From the NCBI GenBank assembly GCA_029574055.1, contig JAKQBQ010000178.1:1-6114 (forward strand): a stretch of DNA of 6,114 nt, in the 5' to 3' direction. The notes under the pieces were generated by a model that saw nothing but the letters and a program-made list of their open reading frames with translations, did not search any database and was not told the DNA's origin. This document shows, piece after piece, positions 1 to 4,835 of the stretch. The position numbers and the translations under genes are program-made. Origin of the DNA: Methanobacteriota archaeon. Lineage in GTDB: Archaea; Thermoplasmatota; Thermoplasmata; Methanomassiliicoccales; Methanomethylophilaceae. Within the stretch, counting starts at the first letter, position 1. Every line of letters begins with the position of its first letter.

Positions 1-399
1 ATGGAAAGGTCGACGATACTGCTCCAATATTATCCCGGAATGGACCCGTCGCTCTTCGAGGATGTGGTCATGAAGAGCAAAGGGATAGTGATATCAGGCT
101 CCGGGCTCGGCCATGTGGATGAGAACATGGTCCCGCTCATAAAGAAGGCATGCGGTAACGGCTCGGTCGTCATTGTGACCTCCCAATGTCTGAGCGGCAC
201 GACGAACCTCAACGTATACGACACGGGAAGGGACATGCTGTCCGCAGGCGCAGTTCCCGTTCTGGATATGCTGCCGGAGACCGCTTACGTCAAGCTGATG
301 TGGGTCCTGGCGAACTCCGGGAGCATAGAGGAGGCAAAGAACCTTATGATAACTCCGCTCGCCGGGGAAATGGGCAATAGGAGGGTCGTAGATGGCTGA
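1..399 (+). CDS. gatD: Glu-tRNA(Gln) amidotransferase subunit D, 3' part (5' end outside window)
   Basis: GatD is the asparaginase-like subunit of the archaeal GatDE complex. In the cytoplasm it releases ammonia from glutamine or asparagine, and GatE uses that ammonia to convert Glu-tRNA(Gln) to Gln-tRNA(Gln). Only the last 132 residues are here, roughly the final third of a protein usually a little over 400 residues long. The visible part is the C-terminal asparaginase subdomain: a YYPGMDP segment near the start, SGSGLGHV (about residues 32-39), SQCLSGTTN followed by VYDTGRDML (about 60-79), and DMLPETAYVKLMWVLA near 88-103. The catalytic Thr/Thr/Asp/Lys set lies in the missing N-terminal part and cannot be checked. 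The frame is open at base 1, and the ATG there is most likely an internal methionine. The TGA stop (397-399) lies 8 nt inside gatE, which points to a gatD-gatE operon with coupled translation. The asparaginase family is certain; assignment as GatD rather than a free asparaginase rests mainly on the adjacent gatE. Confidence 0.93.
   Translation: MERSTILLQYYPGMDPSLFEDVVMKSKGIVISGSGLGHVDENMVPLIKKACGNGSVVIVTSQCLSGTTNLNVYDTGRDMLSAGAVPVLDMLPETAYVKLMWVLANSGSIEEAKNLMITPLAGEMGNRRVVDG
379..385 (+). promoter_or_regulatory. Shine-Dalgarno sequence for gatE
   Basis: AGGAGGG lies 6 nt before the gatE ATG at 392, inside the last codons of gatD. It is the strongest ribosome-binding site in the window. It supports ATG 392 as the start and suggests gatE is translated from the gatD message. 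Confidence 0.85.
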
Positions 400-2251
400 A
401 AGGGAGCTGACCTGCGGGATAGAGATACACCAGCAGCTTGACACAAAGAAGCTGTTCTGCGGCTGCGACAGCGCCCTTATGGATGAAGGATATGGGGCAT
501 ACTACCGCAGGCTGAGACCCACCACCAGCGAGATCGGGGAGGTGGACAGGGCGGCGCTGGCACAATTCCAAAGAGACATCGGGTTCAGATACCAATGCTG
601 CGAATGCTCGTGCCTTGTGGACCTGGACGAAGAGCCCCCGCACCCTGTGAACGGGGATGCCATGGATACGGCGCTCACATTCTCCATGATGCTCAACGCC
701 CAATTCATAGACGAGATTCAGTGCATGAGGAAGATCGTCGTCGACGGGTCCAACACGGGAGGGTTCCAGAGGACATCCCTGATAGCTGTGGACGGGTCGG
801 TGGAGGTCAACGGGAAGAAGATAGGGATACTGTCCGTCTGTTTGGAAGAGGATGCCGCAAGGAAGATAGAGGCCGAGGGTAACGAGACCCTCTACCGCCT
901 CGACAGGCTCGGCATTCCTCTGATAGAGGTCGCCACGGCGCCTGACATGGAGACGCCCGAAGAGGTCATGGAGGTGGCGCATAGGCTCGGAATGCTTCTG
1001 AGGGCCACCAAGAGGGTGAAGCGCGGCATAGGCACGATCAGGGAGGACATCAACATCTCGATACCGGGAGGGGCAAGGGTAGAGATCAAAGGGGCGCAGG
1101 AGCTCAGGATGCTTCCCGACTTCGTGAGGAACGAGATGGAGAGGCAGAAGATGCTCATAAGGGTCAAGAACATCCTGAAGGAAAGGGATGCGAAGCCGGC
1201 AGAATTCCTGCCGGTCGATGTGACCGAGGTCTTCGCAAAATGCCCGTCAAAGGTCATCAAAGGCGCGATCGACGACAAGGGCAAAGTGATCGCCGTAAAG
1301 CTTCCGGGGTTCGTCGGCGTGATGAACGGCGACAACGGAAAACTGAGGCTCGGGTCGGAGATGGCCCAATATGCCAGGACCAAAGGCGTGAAGGGAATAT
1401 TCCATTCCGACGAACTTCCAAACTACGGGATCGAGAAAGAGTACGTGGACGCTCTTAGGTCGCATTTGAACCTATCTCTAACGGACGCGTTTGTTATATG
1501 CGCCGCAAAGGAAAAGAAAGCCGTCGACGCGCTGAAGATAGCCGTTGAAAGGGCGAACGCCGCATTGGAAGGGGTGCCGGAGGAGACCAGGGATCCCCTG
1601 CCGGACGGCACCACCAGGTACTCAAGGCCTCTGCCGGGAGCGGCGAGGATGTACCCCGAGACGGACGTGCCGCCGATGCCGATCACCGATGAAAAGCTGA
1701 AAAACATCAGGGAGAACATGCCGGAATTCCCCGAGGAGATAGAGAAGAGGCTTGTTTCCACATATAGGATAAACCCGCAGCAGGCGAACCAGATAGTAAG
1801 GCGGGGCCGCGACGAACTGTTCGTCAAGATATCCGAGACCACGGGGCTGGCAGCGGTCGCAGCGACCGCGCTCACCAACACATACACAGAGCTGGAACAT
1901 GAGGGCCTTGACCCTTATGCAATAGAAGACGGCAGGGTCATCGAGCTGTTCGAACTTCTGAAGGCTAACACCTTCTCAAAGGAGGCGTTGCCGTCGCTGC
2001 TGAGGGAGATGTCGAAGGGTTCGGGTGCGGTCGAGGCGGTGAAGAAACTCGGGCTGGAGGCTGTGGACACCGACGAGGCGGCCGTGATCATAGCGGCAAT
2101 GGTCAAAGAGCGCGAGGATTTCGTAAGGGCGAAGGGAATGGACGCCATAGGCCCTCTCATGGGGCCGGTAATGAGCGCTCTCAGAGGCAAGATCGACGGG
2201 AAGCAGGCGAATGACCTCCTTGCCAAAGAGATAAAGAAACTCATAGGATGA
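392..2251 (+). CDS. gatE: Glu-tRNA(Gln) amidotransferase subunit E
   Basis: GatE binds Glu-tRNA(Gln), activates the glutamyl group with ATP and transamidates it with ammonia from GatD, giving Gln-tRNA(Gln) in archaea. The protein is 619 residues, the normal full length. It opens with the GatB/GatE signature CGIEIHQQLDTKKLFCGC (residues 8-25). The cysteine-rich YQCCECSCLVDLDEEPPHP (67-85) follows, and with C23/C25 it probably forms the zinc site of the cradle domain. An AspRS-like (GAD) insertion, which distinguishes GatE from GatB, covers about 270-395. The segment RPLPGAARMYPETDVPP lies near 411-428, and a helical YqeY-like tail that contacts tRNA runs from about 470 to the end. The start at 392 has a strong Shine-Dalgarno sequence and overlaps gatD by 8 nt. 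The last 11 nt overlap the 3' end of the opposing methyltransferase gene. I see no frameshift or truncation. Confidence 0.97.
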   Translation: MAERELTCGIEIHQQLDTKKLFCGCDSALMDEGYGAYYRRLRPTTSEIGEVDRAALAQFQRDIGFRYQCCECSCLVDLDEEPPHPVNGDAMDTALTFSMMLNAQFIDEIQCMRKIVVDGSNTGGFQRTSLIAVDGSVEVNGKKIGILSVCLEEDAARKIEAEGNETLYRLDRLGIPLIEVATAPDMETPEEVMEVAHRLGMLLRATKRVKRGIGTIREDINISIPGGARVEIKGAQELRMLPDFVRNEMERQKMLIRVKNILKERDAKPAEFLPVDVTEVFAKCPSKVIKGAIDDKGKVIAVKLPGFVGVMNGDNGKLRLGSEMAQYARTKGVKGIFHSDELPNYGIEKEYVDALRSHLNLSLTDAFVICAAKEKKAVDALKIAVERANAALEGVPEETRDPLPDGTTRYSRPLPGAARMYPETDVPPMPITDEKLKNIRENMPEFPEEIEKRLVSTYRINPQQANQIVRRGRDELFVKISETTGLAAVAATALTNTYTELEHEGLDPYAIEDGRVIELFELLKANTFSKEALPSLLREMSKGSGAVEAVKKLGLEAVDTDEAAVIIAAMVKEREDFVRAKGMDAIGPLMGPVMSALRGKIDGKQANDLLAKEIKKLIG

Positions 2252-2807
2252 TCTTGAGGACGCTGATCTTTTCGAAAAAGAGCGGCAGTTCGGATAAGAT
2301 TCTAACATCAAAACCCTCCAGGACAGACCATAAGGCGTTCTGGTCCATCAGGGACGACACAACGATAATGACCCTGCCTCCGGGCACGACGTGCTCTCTT
2401 GCACCCTCCATAAGGGCGGGAAGCGGACCGAGGCCGTTCTCACCTCCTGACCACGCAAGTGCCAGACCTCCTTCTTCTTTGACCGGGAGGTACGGGAGGT
2501 TGAAGATCACCGTATCCAATCTTCCCTCGATGTTCGAATAAACATCCGTTTCTACAACAACCGCTTCCATAGAGTTCAGCTCCATGTTCCTTTTCGTGAG
2601 AGCTGCCGCTTTTTTGTTGATGTCACCGCAGGTCACTACCCCGCCGTTGAGGGCGCAATGCATCGAGACGATCCCGGAACCGCACCCGATCTCCAGGATC
2701 CTCTCTCCCGCGCGGACGTCGAAGGATCGGATCAAAAGGATGCTGTCGTCCGACGGAGGGTAGACCTCATCATCCCGTTCTACGATCAGCTCAGGGTTGT
2801 AGATCAT
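2241..2807 (-). CDS. PrmC/HemK-Mtq2-like SAM-dependent methyltransferase
   Basis: This 188-residue class I methyltransferase resembles the short archaeal and eukaryotic Mtq2 type of the HemK/PrmC family, which methylates the glutamine of the GGQ motif in release factor 1, usually with a Trm112 partner. Visible elements are VYPPSDDSILL (15-25, matching the family's entry motif before the SAM fold), the SAM loop EIGCGSG (39-45), an acidic residue after strand 2 (D62 in GDIN), and the catalytic-loop position NLPYLP (103-108). The family motif there is NPPY, so the first proline is leucine. The sheet ends normally with PGGRVIIVVSS (142-152). I chose ATG 2807 because the protein then has the family length and a TATA box sits about 28 nt upstream. 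In-frame ATGs at 2855, 2885 and 2924 would extend it into the promoter or the divergent gene. Family assignment is firm; release factor as substrate is inferred. A tRNA or other N/Q methyltransferase is the alternative. Confidence 0.85.
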   Translation of the reverse strand: MIYNPELIVERDDEVYPPSDDSILLIRSFDVRAGERILEIGCGSGIVSMHCALNGGVVTCGDINKKAAALTKRNMELNSMEAVVVETDVYSNIEGRLDTVIFNLPYLPVKEEGGLALAWSGGENGLGPLPALMEGAREHVVPGGRVIIVVSSLMDQNALWSVLEGFDVRILSELPLFFEKISVLKIIL

Positions 2808-2832
2808 TGCAAGGCGTGATGGGGATGCACAG

Positions 2833-2838
2833 ATATAA
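2833..2838 (-). promoter_or_regulatory. TATA box of the methyltransferase gene (leaderless)
   Basis: Read on the minus strand the element is TTATAT, centred about 28 nt before the ATG at 2807. Archaeal TATA boxes usually sit about 26-27 nt before the transcription start, so the transcript would begin at or within a base or two of the start codon. No Shine-Dalgarno sequence precedes the ATG, which agrees with a leaderless message. Confidence 0.6.
2833..2838 (+). promoter_or_regulatory. Candidate TATA box of the MBL-fold hydrolase operon
   Basis: On the + strand the same bases read ATATAA. A start about 26 nt downstream would fall near 2862, giving a 5' leader of about 24 nt that includes the AAGGAG ribosome-binding site. 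The weaker ACATAGTT at 2853-2860 is the alternative and would give an almost leaderless message. The sequence alone does not decide between them. Confidence 0.4.
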
Positions 2839-2876
2839 CCTGAACATGGCAACATAGTTCTAAGTGCAGTTGCATT

Positions 2877-2882
2877 AAGGAG
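2877..2882 (+). promoter_or_regulatory. Shine-Dalgarno sequence for the MBL-fold hydrolase
   Basis: AAGGAG lies only 3 nt before ATG 2886, closer than the 5-6 nt seen for the other ribosome-binding sites here. No better start follows within reach (the next candidate is TTG at 2904), so ATG 2886 is kept. Initiation may be weaker than for gatE. Confidence 0.55.
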
Positions 2883-2885
2883 CAT

Positions 2886-3461
2886 ATGATAAATCTGGAT
2901 GTCTTGGCGATCGGAAATCTCCATAAGGATAATTATGGCAAGATAATCGAAGCATATTCCTCATCGGTGCTCATACGGACCGATGAAAGGATGATCGTAG
3001 TAGACACCAGCACAAGATCCATGCTGCCTGCGATAAAGGCCTCCTTCAAACAGATAGGCGTGTTCCCCAAGGATGTCGATACAGTGGTGCTGACACATTC
3101 TCATTTCGACCACATCGAGAATAACGATATGTTTGAGAACGCCCGCATATTGATACATCCCGATGAGCAGAGCGAGGTGGCCGGCTCTAAGCCGATAGAG
3201 GCCGGGGCAGACCTGATCCCGGGAGTCAGCATTGTGCACACGCCGGGGCACACATCGGGGTCGATAAGTGTTTTTGTAAAAGCGGACAAGAACTACGCGA
3301 TCGCCGGGGATGCGCTGCCGAGGTACGGCAACTATGTGAAAATGGCGCCGCCGGCGTTCCATACAGACAAGGAAGCCGCACTGGAAAGTATAAAGCTTAT
3401 AATCAGGTATGCGGACGTTATAATACCGGGGCACGATCCCCCCTTCTTGACCAACAGGTGA
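2886..3461 (+). CDS. Small MBL-fold metallo-hydrolase
   Basis: This 191-residue cytoplasmic protein has the metallo-beta-lactamase fold and little else, with no signal peptide. All metal-site residues expected for the glyoxalase II-like branch are visible: HSHFDH (H71, H73, D75, H76), H122 in TPGHTSGS, D142 in the AGDAL turn and H183 in PGHDP. Two metal ions and a hydrolytic role are therefore expected. The substrate cannot be read from the sequence; candidates in this family include thioesters, phosphodiesters, lactones and nucleic acids. The N-terminal beta strands around VLIRTDERMIVVDT (28-41) precede the metal motif as usual. The gene is first in a + operon: its stop is 5 nt before the start of the zinc-ribbon gene and forms part of that gene's ribosome-binding site. 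It is short for the family, so no extra RNA-binding or beta-CASP domain is present. Confidence 0.92.
   Translation: MINLDVLAIGNLHKDNYGKIIEAYSSSVLIRTDERMIVVDTSTRSMLPAIKASFKQIGVFPKDVDTVVLTHSHFDHIENNDMFENARILIHPDEQSEVAGSKPIEAGADLIPGVSIVHTPGHTSGSISVFVKADKNYAIAGDALPRYGNYVKMAPPAFHTDKEAALESIKLIIRYADVIIPGHDPPFLTNR
3456..3461 (+). promoter_or_regulatory. Shine-Dalgarno sequence for the zinc-ribbon gene
   Basis: AGGTGA, overlapping the TGA stop of the hydrolase gene, sits 5 nt before ATG 3467. It decides the start in favour of ATG 3467 over GTG 3458 (inside this site) and ATG 3482 (no site upstream), and it suggests coupled translation. Confidence 0.7.
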
Positions 3462-3466
3462 CGCGG

Positions 3467-4129
3467 ATGAAAGACCAAACGATGCCGGAATACATCTATT
3501 TCCAATGCCCGGACTGCGACGACGTCGCGGAACACGATATACTGAAAGGAAGGATCGGGAAGGGCAACATCACCGGCACGTTCAGGTGCAGGGACTGCGG
3601 GAGGGTGTTCTCCGACACCATAAGGATGCCGGAACCCCTCAAGGTGAAGGTCCTGTTCAGCGACGGCGATGTGACGGAGACCTCCGAGACGGAGCTCATG
3701 TCGAACGAGATTCTGGAAAGGGAGGACGAGTTCTTCCTCGACGACGGACGGAAGGTATGCATAACCCACATCGAAACGAAAGACGGGAAGAAAGGAAAGA
3801 GGTTCCAAGCAGATAACATCAAAGCGCTCTGGGTCAAGAGGTTCGACATCCTCAACGTGAAGGTCTCGGTCAATGACGGGCAGAAGACGTATTCCGTCAG
3901 GACGGCGGCGGAGCCCGACGACGAGTTCGCGACCGGAATGATACTCTCATTCGAAGATTTTGATGCCTTGGTGCACGCGATAAAGACCAAGGACCGCCTG
4001 ATAAAGAACGGGTCTGCCGAGGCCAGGGATATAACGAGGATATACGGCAGGATCAGGAAGAAGAGGTACGAGGTCTTGGATCTCGAGGATGACGACGACC
4101 CGGACGGATTCGATTTCGATCAGGAATGA
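3467..4129 (+). CDS. HVO_0476-type zinc-ribbon protein of unknown function
   Basis: This 220-residue acidic archaeal protein starts with a zinc ribbon: CPDC (C14, C17) and CRDC (C41, C44), a 23-residue spacing that should bind one zinc ion. It resembles the archaeal family annotated after the haloarchaeal protein HVO_0476, whose function I do not know. After the ribbon come two segments of about 70 residues (57-126 and 128-197) that look like copies of each other. Each begins with a VKV strand and a DG turn, and each carries a TKD triplet (104-106 and 174-176). The tail (206-220) is almost all Asp/Glu. No membrane segment or catalytic motif is seen. The gene follows the MBL hydrolase by 5 nt and is probably cotranscribed with it. 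Its 3' end overlaps the opposing phosphatase gene by 10 nt. A nucleic-acid or ribosome-linked role is possible because of the ribbon, but this is a guess. Confidence 0.88.
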   Translation: MKDQTMPEYIYFQCPDCDDVAEHDILKGRIGKGNITGTFRCRDCGRVFSDTIRMPEPLKVKVLFSDGDVTETSETELMSNEILEREDEFFLDDGRKVCITHIETKDGKKGKRFQADNIKALWVKRFDILNVKVSVNDGQKTYSVRTAAEPDDEFATGMILSFEDFDALVHAIKTKDRLIKNGSAEARDITRIYGRIRKKRYEVLDLEDDDDPDGFDFDQE

Positions 4130-4785
4130 GGGTCTTCCTGCGGAAGTATGTGTTCCAGGACATCGGAGATGTTTTCCGACCTTACGACATATGAGGCGGC
4201 CTCTTCCGTGAACTTATCCGTAGGGTTGAAAGCTATCGACATCCCGGATTCTTTGAACATCGGGATATCTGTGTAAGAGTTGCCGATGGATACCGTACGG
4301 TCCTTCGTTGTGCCGTACTTCTCGATGAAATGCTTGACGTTGGCCCCTTTATCCCTGAGGTCGACATTCATCGTTCCTTCCCCCGTCAGGACCCCGTCGC
4401 TGCCGCAGCAGATCCCGTCTGCAGCATGGTCGTCGAATTCGAATTCCTCGGCGATCATCCTCGCCGCAAGGTCGATGCCGCCGCTGACTATCACGCATTT
4501 CACCCCGTTGCTCTTGAGGCACGCCACGGTCTCCTGTATCCCGCCCACCAACGGCAGCTCCTGAAGGAACCTGATGAGATCCAGCATGCGGATGTCGGGC
4601 TTGGCTGCTTTCCATAGGGCGATATCCCTTCTCATGAATTCCGGCTGGTCTATCTCCCCGTTGATGTATGCCCTGTATATCGGCTCGTTGTCGACCCCAA
4701 GGCACAGGTTGATCCAGTGCCATGAGCTTCTGACCGTTGTCAAGACGCCGTCCATATCAAAACAAACGAGGTCGTATCTTCTCAT
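4120..4785 (-). CDS. HAD-superfamily phosphatase, phosphoserine-phosphatase-like
   Basis: This 221-residue cytoplasmic HAD hydrolase has a C1-type helical cap. Motif I is FDMDGVLT (nucleophile D10, acid/base D12), followed by SSWHW (20-24), as in archaeal SerB-like proteins. The cap covers about 18-80. Motif II is VIVSGG (S101), motif III RDKG (K146), and motif IV GNSYTDIPMF (168-177). The order fits phosphoserine phosphatases and their paralogues, which release phosphate from small phosphorylated metabolites. In motif IV the usual first Asp (GDS) is Asn169, while D173 is kept, so metal binding or substrate may differ. The final step of serine synthesis is possible but unproven, and no serine-pathway gene is adjacent. 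ATG 4785 is chosen because a TATA box lies about 27 nt upstream and no ribosome-binding site precedes it. The gene overlaps the convergent zinc-ribbon gene by 10 nt. Confidence 0.9.
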   Translation of the reverse strand: MRRYDLVCFDMDGVLTTVRSSWHWINLCLGVDNEPIYRAYINGEIDQPEFMRRDIALWKAAKPDIRMLDLIRFLQELPLVGGIQETVACLKSNGVKCVIVSGGIDLAARMIAEEFEFDDHAADGICCGSDGVLTGEGTMNVDLRDKGANVKHFIEKYGTTKDRTVSIGNSYTDIPMFKESGMSIAFNPTDKFTEEAASYVVRSENISDVLEHILPQEDPHS

Positions 4786-4808
4786 CGACGGTGTATACAG
4801 GATTCGGG

Positions 4809-4814
4809 ATAAAA
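4809..4814 (-). promoter_or_regulatory. TATA box of the HAD phosphatase gene (leaderless)
   Basis: On the minus strand the element reads TTTTAT, centred 26-27 nt before ATG 4785. It lies in the 50-nt gap after the transporter stop. With no Shine-Dalgarno sequence before the ATG, a leaderless transcript independent of the transporter is the best reading. Confidence 0.6.
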
Positions 4815-4835
4815 CTTTGATTGCTTCATTTACGT

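Larger units (their letters stand above)
2808..2885. promoter_or_regulatory. Divergent intergenic promoter region
   Basis: This 78-nt gap separates two divergent genes and must hold both promoters. It contains one clear AT-rich TATA-like element (2833-2838), a second weaker one on the + strand (about 2853-2860, ACATAGTT) and a Shine-Dalgarno sequence near the right end. It also holds two short inverted repeats: GAAC/GTTC (2842-2845 and 2857-2860) and ATGGCAAC/GTTGCAT (2846-2853 and 2869-2875, with one unpaired base). No small ORF or RNA gene is evident. Confidence 0.7.

Noticed and set aside
344..982. Long minus-strand open frame of 212 codons opposite gatD/gatE.
   Set aside because: It lies fully opposite conserved gatE coding sequence, has no recognisable domain and a composition rich in Arg, His and Pro typical of a shadow frame in GC-rich DNA.
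1423..1887. Minus-strand open frame of 154 codons, hydrophobic and Ser-rich, inside gatE.
   Set aside because: The Ser/Phe-rich composition is what the reverse strand of Glu/Lys-rich coding sequence gives; gatE is intact here.
2269..2278. Palindrome TTTTCGAAAA just downstream of gatE, considered as a terminator.
   Set aside because: It lies in methyltransferase codons for Phe-Phe-Glu-Lys, has only one CG step in the stem and no T-run beyond four, so chance and coding explain it.
2808..2924. Longer N terminus for the methyltransferase from ATG 2924, 2885 or 2855.
   Set aside because: These starts would place coding sequence over the divergent promoter and, for 2924, over the start of the hydrolase gene. 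The added residues do not resemble the family, which begins shortly before VYPPSDDS.
3458..3466. GTG 3458 as start of the zinc-ribbon gene.
   Set aside because: This GTG is part of the AGGTGA ribosome-binding site for ATG 3467 and has no such site of its own at a suitable distance.
4435..4446. Tandem GAATTCGAATTC in the HAD gene.
   Set aside because: It encodes the ordinary Glu-Phe-Glu-Phe of the HAD protein and there is no sign of a cloning junction or frame break.
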